A program made the position numbers and the translations under genes. Shown here piece by piece: positions 6,628 to 16,324 of a stretch of 23,838 nt of DNA. Position 1 is the stretch's first letter, and every line of letters begins with the position of its first letter. A model generated the notes under the pieces. It did no database searches, was not told where the DNA came from, and saw nothing but the letters and a program-made list of their open reading frames with translations. The DNA comes from Syntrophorhabdus sp. (GTDB lineage: Bacteria > Desulfobacterota > BSN033 > UBA1163): NCBI GenBank assembly GCA_020724025.1, contig DYHU01000018.1, forward strand, positions 1-23,838. The letters are read 5' to 3'.

Positions 6628-7746
6628 TCATTTAGGTCTCCCTTTGATCTGCACATATCGGGCGATGCCATTTCTTGTGATTAGCCCTATGATTCTGTCT
6701 TTTTCTGTCACCGCCACCCGGCCTATATCTTCTTTTATCATCAATTCAAGGGCCTTCATGACCTCATCATTTGGAAGAGCTTCCCATTTTTTATTATGAG
6801 GAACGAAAACTTCACCCACTGTTACCTTTCCCCAATCCTCTCTTGGAACCTCTTTCACCTCTTTGAGGGTGAGGATACCGAGAAACTTCCCATCATCAAT
6901 CACCGGAAATCCGCCAAAACCATATCTGAGAAAATACTCATCCACAGCACGTTCGAGAAGAATAGATGGGCTTAATGTTACCATATCCCTCACCATGATA
7001 TCTCTGACCTTAATGCCTGAAAGGGTCTCCTGGAGGGTGGCCTGCCTGTAACTCACATCGGCTGCACTATAGAGAAACCAGCCGACGAGCATCAACCAAA
7101 ATCCACCCGGACCGCCCGTGAAGATTGAAAAGAGCCCGAAGAAGATAAAGAAGAGGGCGATTCCTCGTCCGATGCCGGAGGCCTTCTGGGTCGCATAAAA
7201 ATAATCCTTTGTCCTTCCCCAGATGCCTGCCCTCAGGACTCTTCCGCCATCCATCGGAAAGCCAGGGATGAGATTAAACACGCCGATAATAAAATTGATC
7301 TGTGCAAGATAGGCGAAGAGGGCTCTGGCCCCTCCCGCCATATTCATCGTCAGGAAGAAGAAAAGGCCGGACAGGAAAAAGCTGGAGAGCGGTCCGGCAA
7401 TGGCAATCCAGAATTCTGCTCTGGGATGAGGGGGGTCTCCCTTCAGTTGAGCCACGCCTCCGAAAATGAATAGCGTGATACTCTCGATAGTAAGCTTGTA
7501 TTTCTGGGCCACATAGGAATGGGCGAGCTCATGAAATGCCACAGAGGCAAAGAGGAGCAGTGAGGCCAGGGCGCCCTGAATCCAGTAAGAGGCAAGGGGA
7601 AGGTCAGGGGCAACCATTGGAAAATAGCGAGAGGACAGTGACCATGTAATTAAACCGAAGACGATCAGCCACGAAAAATGGATTCGTACGGGTATTCCCA
7701 TGATGGTTGCAACTTTCCACGCTCCTTTAAGTGATGCACTATTCAT
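6628..7746 (-). CDS. Site-2-type metalloprotease (M50) with CBS pair
   Basis: This 372-residue membrane protease cleaves substrates inside the membrane. The zinc motif is FHELAH (H72, E73, H76) in a hydrophobic helix, and the second motif is NLIPGFPMDGGR with D166 as the third ligand. Hydrophobic segments cover about residues 20-210. Residues 245-365 form two CBS domains (VRDIMVRDMVTLSP; IGRVAVTEKDRIIGLITR), which usually sense adenine nucleotides. This layout matches the SpoIVFB/Rip group of S2P proteases. The ATG at 7746 follows AAAAGGAGG at 7-base spacing. It lies 24 bases after the glucan phosphorylase stop, so the two are probably cotranscribed. No obvious substrate, such as an anti-sigma factor, is in the window. 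Confidence 0.93.
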   Translation of the reverse strand: MNSASLKGAWKVATIMGIPVRIHFSWLIVFGLITWSLSSRYFPMVAPDLPLASYWIQGALASLLLFASVAFHELAHSYVAQKYKLTIESITLFIFGGVAQLKGDPPHPRAEFWIAIAGPLSSFFLSGLFFFLTMNMAGGARALFAYLAQINFIIGVFNLIPGFPMDGGRVLRAGIWGRTKDYFYATQKASGIGRGIALFFIFFGLFSIFTGGPGGFWLMLVGWFLYSAADVSYRQATLQETLSGIKVRDIMVRDMVTLSPSILLERAVDEYFLRYGFGGFPVIDDGKFLGILTLKEVKEVPREDWGKVTVGEVFVPHNKKWEALPNDEVMKALELMIKEDIGRVAVTEKDRIIGLITRNGIARYVQIKGRPK

Positions 7747-7770
7747 CTTTCATCCTCCTTTTAATATTTC

Positions 7771-9489
7771 TTAACGAAAATAAGCCTTCAGAACATACTC
7801 CTGGATCATTCGATGGGTATTAAAAAAAGAACCGTTGAGAGCGATCGCGTGCCGCATCACGTCAATAAAACGATCCCGATCATGGTAGAAAAAGGGAAGA
7901 ATGGCCTGTTCCAATTTGGCATAAAGGGATGCGCCATCCTTCCCCCAATCACTGCTCTTTCCAGCTTCTCCAATGGACCATCCGGTCACCCCTTCAATAT
8001 GCCCTTCAATCCACCATCCATCCAGGACACTCAGACTTGGAACCCCATTGAGGGCCGCCTTCATCCCGCTCGTTCCGGATGCCTCCATAGGGGGCTGAGG
8101 GGTATTCAGCCAGAGATCCACCCCCGAAATTAACCTCCTCCCCAGTTCCATGTCGTAATTTTCAAGATAGACCAGCCTGATCTCGTCTCTGAGAGATGCC
8201 TTCGCCTGGAAGATTCTTTTGATGAGTTCCTTACCCTCCTGGTCCCGAGGATGAGCCTTTCCGGCGTAGACGACCTGAAATGGCCCGGCTTTTGACGAAA
8301 TGCTCTTGAGTCTCTCGATGTCCTGAAAGAACAGGTCTCCCCTTTTGTATGCCGTGGCGCGCCGGGCAAAGCCGATCGTCATGACATCCGCATCCATCTC
8401 AACATCTGTTTCCCGGTTGACATATTGAATCATCTCTCTCTTCGCCTGTTGGTGAGCTTCCCACAATTCCTGTTTAGGAATGCTCAGGGCATATCGGAAG
8501 CTGAAGTTGTCCTGTCTCCAGTCCGGGAGATATTGGTCATAGAGTTTTTGAAAAGGGTCTGATACCCAGGTGGCAGCGTGAACTCCGTTCGTGATCGCAT
8601 CAATCGAATAACCCTCAAACATCAGCCTTGATACTTCCCCATGTTTTTTGGCGACCCCATTGATATAACGGCTCAGATTGAGAGCAAGGTACGTCATGTT
8701 GAGAAGGCCCTCGCAGCAGAACATATCTTTCATATTGAAGAAGACCTCGCGGTGTTCGAGAACACGGCTCACTAAATCCAGGGAAAACTGATCGTGCCCG
8801 GCCGGAACCGGAGTATGGGTTGTGAAGACACATTTCTCTCGGACCGCTTCAATATCATCTTGGGAGATGGATTCCCTTCCTACTTTCCTTGCCTCTTCAT
8901 CCAGAAGTTCCAATGTGAGGAGGCTGGCATGCCCTTCGTTCATATGAAATCGCTCGATCCGGTCATATCCAAGGGCCCGAAGCATTCTCACGCCACCCAT
9001 TCCCAGAATGACCTCCTGACAGAGCCGATAATGTTGATCCCCTCCATAAAGAAAGTGGGTGAGCGTTCTGTCCCATTCGGAATTTTCCGGAAGATCGGAA
9101 TCGAGAAAATAGACCGGCACATTGAAGTCGCTAATGCCCTTGACTTCGTACCTCCAGGCTTGAAGATGAACGGTCCGGCCTTCTATCGTGACAGAGGATC
9201 TCGGCAGCATCTCTCTTAAGAGGTCCTCGATCACCCACTCAACAGGTTCTTCTCTCTGCCATCCACTGGCATCGAGCTTTTGACGAAAGTACCCCTTCCG
9301 ATGAAGCAGTGTCACCGCAACCATCGGCACCTTGAGATCGGCCGCAGAGCGAATCGTATCCCCTGCGAGAACCCCCAAACCACCACTGTATGTGGGTATG
9401 GCCGGATCAAGACCGATCTCCATCGAAAAGTAAGCCACTGTGGACGAATGAATGGACTCTTGAATCATAGCGGGCTCTCTTCCCATCAC
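7771..9489 (-). CDS. glgP: Alpha-glucan phosphorylase (GT35)
   Basis: This 572-residue enzyme uses phosphate to release glucose 1-phosphate from glycogen or maltodextrin. The N-terminus has YFSMEIGL and [11 protein letters not shown], the middle has [11 protein letters not shown] and [13 protein letters not shown], and the C-terminus has the pyridoxal-phosphate motif [12 protein letters not shown] with Lys477. These are hallmarks of the shorter alpha-glucan phosphorylase subfamily, not the 800-residue classical form, so the length is normal. The first codon is GTG at 9489, directly followed by ATG at 9486, with AAAGG 6-9 bases upstream. A later ATG at 9468 is less well supported. It lies upstream of the site-2 protease gene and 191 bases downstream of the phosphoketolase-family gene, which suggests a role in using stored glucan. 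Confidence 0.95.
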   Translation of the reverse strand: MMGREPAMIQESIHSSTVAYFSMEIGLDPAIPTYSGGLGVLAGDTIRSAADLKVPMVAVTLLHRKGYFRQKLDASGWQREEPVEWVIEDLLREMLPRSSVTIEGRTVHLQAWRYEVKGISDFNVPVYFLDSDLPENSEWDRTLTHFLYGGDQHYRLCQEVILGMGGVRMLRALGYDRIERFHMNEGHASLLTLELLDEEARKVGRESISQDDIEAVREKCVFTTHTPVPAGHDQFSLDLVSRVLEHREVFFNMKDMFCCEGLLNMTYLALNLSRYINGVAKKHGEVSRLMFEGYSIDAITNGVHAATWVSDPFQKLYDQYLPDWRQDNFSFRYALSIPKQELWEAHQQAKREMIQYVNRETDVEMDADVMTIGFARRATAYKRGDLFFQDIERLKSISSKAGPFQVVYAGKAHPRDQEGKELIKRIFQAKASLRDEIRLVYLENYDMELGRRLISGVDLWLNTPQPPMEASGTSGMKAALNGVPSLSVLDGWWIEGHIEGVTGWSIGEAGKSSDWGKDGASLYAKLEQAILPFFYHDRDRFIDVMRHAIALNGSFFNTHRMIQEYVLKAYFR

Positions 9490-9530
9490 TAATAGCCTTT
9501 CGTGTGCTCCGACATTAGAGAATAATTAGT

Positions 9531-9632
9531 AGCCCAAAGGGCTTCTGCACTTATTATTTGGAGCATCAAATTATTTCCATTCCGTAAAAGGGCAAGGCTT
9601 CAGCCTTGCAATAAGCAGGCCCAAAGGCCTGC
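9531..9632. repeat. Three short hairpins between phosphoketolase and glgP
   Basis: Three simple palindromes follow one another: AGCCC-AAA-GGGCT (9531-9543), GCAAGGCT-TC-AGCCTTGC (9592-9609) and GCAGGCC-CAAA-GGCCTGC (9615-9632). They lie in the 191-base gap between two same-strand genes and could attenuate or process the transcript. They look like members of a dispersed intergenic repeat, not a classical terminator, since no T run follows. Confidence 0.5.
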
Positions 9633-9680
9633 CCTACAACAGCGTTATATTGAGATTTAAATAATATTATGCCCCCTTTA

Positions 9681-12155
9681 CTAAAAGATCACCACCTCAG
9701 GGGAAGCCTTTCCATTCAGGACGGCGAGTTCCTCCGAGGTCAGAAGTTCTTCCTGAAGCAAGCCCAAGACCCGTGCGACCTCCAGGAGGACATGGGCCCA
9801 GGTGCAGCGGTTGACAAAGAGCATGCCCGGAACGTTCAGGGTTCCCCCCTGATTGGTAAATCCGAGGGCGCCCGTCTGTTCCCGACCGGTGTTGAAGGCC
9901 TGTAAGACGCCAAGCACCGGCTCCGGTCTTGTATGAGTGACGAAGACGCGAGCGGGCACAGAGCTCGGATAGAGTTCCGCCTGCAATTGAGTTGATAATA
10001 CGTGACTCCTTTCACCTTCGTTCCGGGGGATGCGAAACTTCCCCGGTTCCATCATATAAAGCACAGAATGAGGGACCTCCCGTTGCCTCAAACGAAAAGA
10101 GGCTTTCAACACCTCCTCAAGCTGATAAGCTCCTATGGCAGTCAGGATTACAAGCTGTCGTTCCACCTCGTAACAGGTCCAGTCCAGTCGCAGCGCCCCC
10201 TGTTCAAGAAGGTGTGTTGCCTCCTCGATGGTGAAAAGGTCCGGTATCACATCCATCTTTGGTACAACCAGCGTCCATATCTGTCCATGAGTCTGGTAGA
10301 GACGATGCATCACGACAGAAGCAGTATTGTAATCAGGCACAAATAAAACCCGGGATACATCCGAAGGCTCTCCCAGCATGGCCTCCGCCATGGACGGATC
10401 CTGATGGGACCGTTCGTTTTTGGCGTTCTCCCAGGTATGGGAGGTGAGGACCAAAGGAATGGAAAGCCATCCCTGCCTCCGTCCAACCTCATTGCAGTGG
10501 TCGGCAAAGATAATCTCCTGACGAACGACGCCATGCATCTTGGTGCCAAAGGCTTCGTAGGTATGGATGAAGTTGATCCCTCCCTTGTTGGCCAAGGCTG
10601 CGGAGGCAACGACCTCCTCATTCAGGGCCGTGATCACAGCTCCATAGGTGTCTTCCGGGATACCCGGCTCGGTGTCGGTGACACGGAATTTCAAATGTTC
10701 CAGCGTCTGGATCATGCGGTTGGAGCGCATCTCATCCGGGTTTCCCACCCGGGGACGGAGGTGGGGGTTGGCCTGAACCATTGAAAGGAACATCGCGTCC
10801 ACAGCAAACATGGGAGAAGTTCTCTTCCATGAGGAGGGGTCTTCCCGATTTTCAGGCACTGGTCGGGAAACCGGAGGGGGAATCTGGCGCAATCGCACAT
10901 CCCGATGTGCTAAGGAATGATCCCTCTCTCTGGGCCGCCCTGGAACCTCGTGATGTTGAAATTTACCGACAGTTTTTTCCAGTTCCGCCAAAGGAACCCA
11001 CAGTCTTCGTGTCCCTTCATTAAATCGCCGTGCTGCGATGGAATCGGTATGGGGGTTGGACATCAGAGGAAGGTTGTGAGCCAGATTGGTTCCTTCACCG
11101 TAAAAGCCTGCTCCCTTCGGGGCAACCGCAATTCCATAAGGTAATGGTACCGGATAAAGGCCTTCCCGAGAATGAACTGCTTCCGTAGCAGCCTCCAGTC
11201 TACACTCCATCTCGAAGATGGCCCACGCGAAAGCCGCAGGGTCCCTGCCGTCAAAGACAATCGGATCAAAACCATTCAGTCTCAGGTGTTCGACAAACCA
11301 GTCTGCTCCACCCTGCTGGAATATGGTCGTCCTCTGGTCAATGCGTCGGCCATTCTTGATCATGATGGGTGTGACAAGACCGGAGTCCCCCGCACGCCAC
11401 CACCGTGGCGCCCAATCGCTCCCCCGCTGCTCTTCGAAAGCGCCATCGCTCAGAAAGACAACCAACCGCTCTCCGGACAGAGGCATATGGACATATTGAA
11501 GTTCCGTGAAACCGAGGTACCCTCCTTCTGCCACCCCGCCGGCGGTATGGGCGTTCACATGACTGCCCAAAGGGGAATCCTGTTTGCCGTCGGTCCGTAG
11601 CTTGTAGGAGTAAAAGTCACGGACGTAACGGGTTGCTCCTTCGTCCGTTAGAGAGTACCGTTCGGCATGGGCCGGAGTCATATTGTTCAACAGGAAGTTT
11701 ACTGTATCAATGGCGGCCACGCAGTGCCCCTGGCCCATGATCCAGGAGCGCGTCTGCCCGGTAATGGCGTTGATCGCCATATATCCTGTATAGGCTGGGA
11801 CCATATTGAGAGATCCGCCGGTATGCCCCTCCGGGTTGGCTTTGAAATCCTTGGAAGCAAGCTCCCGGCCATCGAGATAGACATTGCGGGCATAGGTCTC
11901 ATGGACAACCAGCCACATGGCCGCGCTGGCAACTCGATCTGCTGCATACAAGAGATTAAAAAAAGGCACACCATCCCCCTGAATTCCCCGGGCGGTTAAG
12001 AGCTCTGCCATAACGAAAACCCTGGCCTGGGTTTCGATGCTGTGCTGGATAGGGCCGTAACCGGTTGCCCAGCGGTCTGCTTGAGGATTCGTTTTACGAT
12101 AGAGCCTAACCCATTCCTCTATACGGATGGCTTCAATCTTTTCGCGATGAGACAT
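9681..12155 (-). CDS. Divergent phosphoketolase-family TPP enzyme
   Basis: This 824-residue thiamine-diphosphate enzyme belongs to the phosphoketolase family, which splits xylulose or fructose phosphate with phosphate to give acetyl phosphate. The C-terminal half is clearly of this family: TYEAF (532-536), LTSHTW (570-575), SHQDPS (583-588). The N-terminal half is unusual. GHTGGSLNM (110-118) and GQGH (141-144) resemble transketolase, and the cofactor motif is SDGAFEEQRG (236-245) where phosphoketolases have GDGEAETG. The expected GHGGPA and PGGIPSH motifs are missing. Database entries for such divergent forms are sometimes named xylulose 5-phosphate 3-epimerase; I recall this but could not check it, so the reaction is uncertain. 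The ATG at 12155 follows GAGGAG. Acetate kinase lies upstream on the same strand. Confidence 0.8.
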   Translation of the reverse strand: MSHREKIEAIRIEEWVRLYRKTNPQADRWATGYGPIQHSIETQARVFVMAELLTARGIQGDGVPFFNLLYAADRVASAAMWLVVHETYARNVYLDGRELASKDFKANPEGHTGGSLNMVPAYTGYMAINAITGQTRSWIMGQGHCVAAIDTVNFLLNNMTPAHAERYSLTDEGATRYVRDFYSYKLRTDGKQDSPLGSHVNAHTAGGVAEGGYLGFTELQYVHMPLSGERLVVFLSDGAFEEQRGSDWAPRWWRAGDSGLVTPIMIKNGRRIDQRTTIFQQGGADWFVEHLRLNGFDPIVFDGRDPAAFAWAIFEMECRLEAATEAVHSREGLYPVPLPYGIAVAPKGAGFYGEGTNLAHNLPLMSNPHTDSIAARRFNEGTRRLWVPLAELEKTVGKFQHHEVPGRPRERDHSLAHRDVRLRQIPPPVSRPVPENREDPSSWKRTSPMFAVDAMFLSMVQANPHLRPRVGNPDEMRSNRMIQTLEHLKFRVTDTEPGIPEDTYGAVITALNEEVVASAALANKGGINFIHTYEAFGTKMHGVVRQEIIFADHCNEVGRRQGWLSIPLVLTSHTWENAKNERSHQDPSMAEAMLGEPSDVSRVLFVPDYNTASVVMHRLYQTHGQIWTLVVPKMDVIPDLFTIEEATHLLEQGALRLDWTCYEVERQLVILTAIGAYQLEEVLKASFRLRQREVPHSVLYMMEPGKFRIPRNEGERSHVLSTQLQAELYPSSVPARVFVTHTRPEPVLGVLQAFNTGREQTGALGFTNQGGTLNVPGMLFVNRCTWAHVLLEVARVLGLLQEELLTSEELAVLNGKASPEVVIF

Positions 12156-12201
12156 CTTCTTTTTCTCCTCTATTGGAAAAAGTTTTACAAATGCAGGCTA
12201 A

Positions 12202-12363
12202 TCCCGCCTTGAGCGGGACTGCGGCTACAAAAATTGGATATAATTTGAGGCTCTTGCAAAACTCCTGGAAACAAGAGGAAATCGTCATTCCGGGCAAACG
12301 AAGCACGACCCGGAATCCAGGATTTTCAAGCAATTCTGGATTCCGGCTTTCGCCGGAATGACG
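12202..12363. repeat. Nested palindromic repeat between ackA and phosphoketolase
   Basis: A small hairpin TCCCGC/GCGGGA lies at 12202-12216. A larger structure follows. CGTCATTCCGG (12283-12293) pairs with CCGGAATGACG (12353-12363), and inside it CCGGAATCCAG pairs with CTGGATTCCGG near 12310-12345. The GGATTCCGGCTTTCGCCGGAATGAC type of sequence is a well-known dispersed palindrome in many proteobacterial genomes. It fills the 238-base gap between ackA and the phosphoketolase-family gene. Confidence 0.65.
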
Positions 12364-12393
12364 GAGCAAGCGACTTTTTACAAGAAACTCATT

Positions 12394-13614
12394 TCATTCT
12401 TTCTTCTGTTTACTAATACAGAGTGCCGTATCGCGGGCAATCACCACAGCTTCATCCACCGGGATCACATAGGCGTGAAGCTTCGCATCTTCTCGACTGA
12501 TCCGTCCTTCCGATCCAATCAGGCTGCTGTTAAGATTCTCATCAATGGCCATTCCGCACCATTCCATTCCCGAGCAGATGCGGCCTCTGACCGGAGGCGA
12601 ATTCTCTCCGATCCCTCCGCCGAAGACCAGAGCCTCCGCACCCCCTAAAGCAGCCAGGTAGGCCCCGACCTGTCTCCTCACCCTGTAGCAGAACATTTCC
12701 ACGGCCAGGGCCGCATTCTCATCTCCCCGGGACTCCGCCTCCAACAACTCCCTCATATCCTGAGAGAGGCCTGATACTCCAAGAAGGCCTGACTTCGTAT
12801 TGAGCCACCTTTCCACCTCCTCTACCGTCACCCCTTCACTCCGGGCCAAGAACCCAGGAAGGTGGGGATCCACATCTCCTGACCTCGTCCCCATCATGAG
12901 ACCTTCCAGGGGAGTAAAACCCATGGAGGTATCGACCGAGCGGCCCTTATCGATGGCTGCGGCCGAACACCCGTTGCCCAATTGCAGGGTTACCAGTTTC
13001 ACCTGTTCTAAGGCTTTTGCGTGCATCCATGCATAACGCTCAGTCATGTACCGGTGGGCTAATCCGTGAAAACCGTAGCGCCGTATACGATGTTTCGTGG
13101 ATAATTCCTGAAGGATGGCATAACGGGAGGAATGCTCGGGCATGCTGGCGTGAAAGGCGGTGTCAAAGACCGCCACCATCGGAAGGTCAGCATCCAGGAT
13201 CATGCGGGCGGCACGAATTGCTTTCAATGAAGGATCGTTATGCAAAGGGGCCAGGTACCTCATGGTCTCAATCGCATCGATCACTTTGTCATCGACCGGG
13301 GTCGGTTCAATGAAACGATGGCCGCCATGAACAACACGGTGACCGACGGCCTCGATTCCGCCGTGTCCTAAAAGGCCAAGAGAGTTAAGCCATTCGAAAA
13401 CCCGCCGGGTAGCCATACCGTGATCGGCGATTTCGTCGGTTTCCCGAAGGCATTCTCCATTCTCCGCAACAAACCTGATCTCTCCGGGACGACCGATCCG
13501 ATCGACAAGGCCGTGCCCTAATCGCCGCTCCCGGCCTAAAGGAGTTGTTTCATCCAGTTCGATCACCTGAAATTTAAGCGTTGAGCTTCCGCAGTTGATG
13601 ACGAGAATCTTCAT
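12394..13614 (-). CDS. ackA: Acetate kinase
   Basis: This 406-residue cytosolic kinase interconverts acetyl phosphate plus ADP with acetate plus ATP. It opens with the family signature MKILVINCGSSTLKF. Further motifs are GHRVVHGG with the catalytic-site arginine, VFDTAFHASMP, RYGFHGLAH, DTSMGFTPLEGLMMGTRSGD, and FGGGIGENSP near the end. The length is normal. I prefer the ATG at 13614 over a TTG at 13623, because it matches the usual family start and has AAGGG about 10 bases upstream. The upstream P-type ATPase stops at 13620, so only five bases separate the genes and coupling is likely. With the phosphoketolase-family gene downstream, it could turn acetyl phosphate into ATP. Confidence 0.97.
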   Translation of the reverse strand: MKILVINCGSSTLKFQVIELDETTPLGRERRLGHGLVDRIGRPGEIRFVAENGECLRETDEIADHGMATRRVFEWLNSLGLLGHGGIEAVGHRVVHGGHRFIEPTPVDDKVIDAIETMRYLAPLHNDPSLKAIRAARMILDADLPMVAVFDTAFHASMPEHSSRYAILQELSTKHRIRRYGFHGLAHRYMTERYAWMHAKALEQVKLVTLQLGNGCSAAAIDKGRSVDTSMGFTPLEGLMMGTRSGDVDPHLPGFLARSEGVTVEEVERWLNTKSGLLGVSGLSQDMRELLEAESRGDENAALAVEMFCYRVRRQVGAYLAALGGAEALVFGGGIGENSPPVRGRICSGMEWCGMAIDENLNSSLIGSEGRISREDAKLHAYVIPVDEAVVIARDTALCISKQKKE

Positions 13615-13619
13615 TGACT

Positions 13620-16292
13620 TCAATCCCTTCGGTTTCGTCCCCTCTTTCTCCTTATGAGTTTATCCACCTCAACAGCAATCACCACAGTTAAAGCCACAAG
13701 TCCTATTTTCACCCAATCTGCCAACAACAGGGATTCGGTCCTGAAAACCCACTGAAGGGCCGGGATATAAATAACCGCCAGTTGGGCAAAGAAGGCGGCC
13801 ACCATGGCGTAGAAGAGAAATGGGTTGCTGAAAGGGCTTATCCTGAAAACAGATTGAAGTTCAGAGCGAGAATTCCATGCCTGGAAGAACTGGAAAAAAA
13901 CCATGGTGGTCACTGCAATGGTCCTCGCCCGTTCAAGGGAAACCCCATCGTGGAGTGCCGAAACAAAATTATAGACCACACCGGCAGATATAATAAGGCC
14001 AACGAGAATACTCCTCTCGAACATCAATCTTGACATGATCCCCTCTTTCGGGTCTCTCGGTTTCCTTTTAATCACGTCCTTTTCTCCGGGCTCAAAGGCA
14101 AGGGCTACATCCTGGAGGCCGTTTGTGACAAGATTGATCCAGAGGAGCTGTGCAGCGACATAAGGTATCGGGACATCAAGGACCATGGCGATGAGAATCG
14201 AGACGATGGCAGCAAAACCCGTGGGGATGAGGAAGAGAGTTACTTTTCGGATATTGTCAAAGACGACTCGCCCCGCTTCAACGGCATGAAAGAGGCTGGC
14301 AAAATTATCATCGGTGATCACCATATCGGCTGCCTCTCGTGCCACGTCCGTGCCTGTCTTTCCCATCGCTACCCCGATATGGGCTGCCTTGAGGGCCGGG
14401 GCATCATTTACCCCGTCGCCTGTCACCGCTACGACCTCGCCGTGTTTCATAAGCCGTTGAACGATCCTTAGCTTGTGATGAGGGGACACCCTCGCATAAA
14501 CCGAGACATCCTTGACTTTTGTGAAAAGGTCGTCATCGCTCATCGTCTCCAATTCCCTGCCGGTTAACACCTTCGATCTCTCACGGCTAATCCCGATCAT
14601 CCTTCCGATAGCTGAGGCTGTCACGCCATGATCCCCGGTGATCATGGCAACCCTTATCCCCGCTTCTCTGCAACCTCTCACCGCATCGATGGCCTCTGGC
14701 CGTGGAGGATCAATCATCCCTTGCATTCCCGCCAGGATAAAGTTTCCCCCGATATTATGGCGGGTGAGATCACTGAAATCATTCTGGACTTCCTTAAAAG
14801 CCATAGCCAGCACCCTCATTCCGTCTCCGGCAAAAGGTTCACCCGTTTGGAGTGCCTTCTTCTTGTCGAGGAGACCTCCTGATGCAGGATCAGCGCACAT
14901 CTCGAGGATCTTTTCAGGGGCGCCTTTAACAAAGAGGAGCTTCTTACCGTTATGGCTGTGCAGCGTCGCCATAAACCCATGTTCAGATTCAAAAGGGATG
15001 ATGGATAGCTGCGGGTAACGACTTTTCTCATCTGCGGGGTTGAGGCCTGCTTTCATTGCCGAGACGATGAGGGCGCCCTCGGTAGGGTCTCCATTCACTT
15101 TGAACTGTTCTTCTTCCTCGTAGATATTCGATTCGTTGCAAAGCATTCCTATTCGCCCAACCCGACGGAGTCCTTCTAACGCCTCTAAATCTGTAGGTTC
15201 CCATCCATGAAGGATCTCCCCTACCGGTTCATAACCACTCCCGGTGACTTCGTAGCACTGGCGTCCGTCGCAGATGACCTTCACGGTCATCTCGTTCTTT
15301 GTGAGAGTCCCTGTTTTGTCCGAACAAATGACCGTTGTACTTCCGAGAGTCTCAACAGCAGGAAGATTTCTGATGATGGCGTTTCTTGCTGCCATCCTGC
15401 TGATCCCTATCGCCATGGTTATCGTGACCACAATGGGCAGTCCCTCCGGGACGGCTGCCACAGATGCGGCGACAGCGATTTTAAATATCTCTGCTATCCC
15501 CATGCCGAGGAAAAGCCCCAGGATGGATATAGCGAGCGCACTGCCCAGCACAAGGAGACCGATGAATCGTGCAAATTTTGAGATCTTTTGTTGAAGAGGG
15601 GTTGCCGTAACGGAAAGCTCTTCCACCTCACGGGCAATCTGTCCAAGAACGGTCTGGGTACCCGTTTCAACCACAATCCCCCTGCCCCTGCCGCTTACCA
15701 CGACCGTTCCCATAAAGGTCATGTTCGTCTGGTCGCCCGGCGTAAGATTCTCTTCATTGATGGGCCTGGTCATCTTTTCCACAGGAACAGACTCCCCTGT
15801 CAGGGCCGCCTCCTCAATCCTCAGTTCCGTGGTCTTGAAGAACCTCAGGTCAGCGGGCACCCGGACCCCCGAGGCCAGAAAGACGATATCCCCTGGAACA
15901 AGACCCTCGCTGTTGATCTCTTTCTCTTTCCCTCCTCTTACCACTTTCGCTTTAGGGACAACCATGCTTTTGAGCGCCCGTACGCTTGCCTCAGCTTTAT
16001 GTTCCTGAAAGTAGCCGATGATGGCATTCAGGATCAAAATGGCCGCAATCACACCGGTATCAATATATTCCCCAAGAATGGCCGTTACGATCGCCGCTAC
16101 AAGAAGGATATAGATGAGAGGACTGGTGAATTGATGAAGGAGGATTTTCAGCCGACTGATTCCTTTTCCCTCAGGAAGCTTATTGGGTCCATACTTTTCC
16201 AGACGTTTTTTGGCCTCAGCCTCACTTAACCCTTCTTCCGAGGTTTGAAGCGCTTTCAATACATCTTTCTCGTCAGTCTGATACCATTTCAT
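13620..16292 (-). CDS. Cation-transporting P-type ATPase, calcium-pump (P2A) type
   Basis: This 890-residue inner-membrane pump is driven by ATP. In order it has the N-terminal cation ATPase domain, LTGES (164-168) of the actuator, VPEGLP (281-286) in helix M4, the phosphorylation site CSDKTGTLT with Asp325, GDPTEGAL at about 401, MITGDHGVT, and TGDGVNDAPALK of the hinge. Six to ten membrane helices and the C-terminal transporter domain are complete. The M4 proline-glutamate motif and overall arrangement fit SERCA/PMR1-like pumps. In M6 the motif is NLVTNGL, where calcium pumps usually have NLVTDGL, so the ion is uncertain. No CxxC heavy-metal domain is present. The ATG at 16292 follows GAGGAGGAG. 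Acetate kinase follows after five bases. Confidence 0.93.
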   Translation of the reverse strand: MKWYQTDEKDVLKALQTSEEGLSEAEAKKRLEKYGPNKLPEGKGISRLKILLHQFTSPLIYILLVAAIVTAILGEYIDTGVIAAILILNAIIGYFQEHKAEASVRALKSMVVPKAKVVRGGKEKEINSEGLVPGDIVFLASGVRVPADLRFFKTTELRIEEAALTGESVPVEKMTRPINEENLTPGDQTNMTFMGTVVVSGRGRGIVVETGTQTVLGQIAREVEELSVTATPLQQKISKFARFIGLLVLGSALAISILGLFLGMGIAEIFKIAVAASVAAVPEGLPIVVTITMAIGISRMAARNAIIRNLPAVETLGSTTVICSDKTGTLTKNEMTVKVICDGRQCYEVTGSGYEPVGEILHGWEPTDLEALEGLRRVGRIGMLCNESNIYEEEEQFKVNGDPTEGALIVSAMKAGLNPADEKSRYPQLSIIPFESEHGFMATLHSHNGKKLLFVKGAPEKILEMCADPASGGLLDKKKALQTGEPFAGDGMRVLAMAFKEVQNDFSDLTRHNIGGNFILAGMQGMIDPPRPEAIDAVRGCREAGIRVAMITGDHGVTASAIGRMIGISRERSKVLTGRELETMSDDDLFTKVKDVSVYARVSPHHKLRIVQRLMKHGEVVAVTGDGVNDAPALKAAHIGVAMGKTGTDVAREAADMVITDDNFASLFHAVEAGRVVFDNIRKVTLFLIPTGFAAIVSILIAMVLDVPIPYVAAQLLWINLVTNGLQDVALAFEPGEKDVIKRKPRDPKEGIMSRLMFERSILVGLIISAGVVYNFVSALHDGVSLERARTIAVTTMVFFQFFQAWNSRSELQSVFRISPFSNPFLFYAMVAAFFAQLAVIYIPALQWVFRTESLLLADWVKIGLVALTVVIAVEVDKLIRRKRGRNRRD

Positions 16293-16324
16293 TCAGCCGA
16301 TCTCCTCCTCTAAAAAAGGATGGG

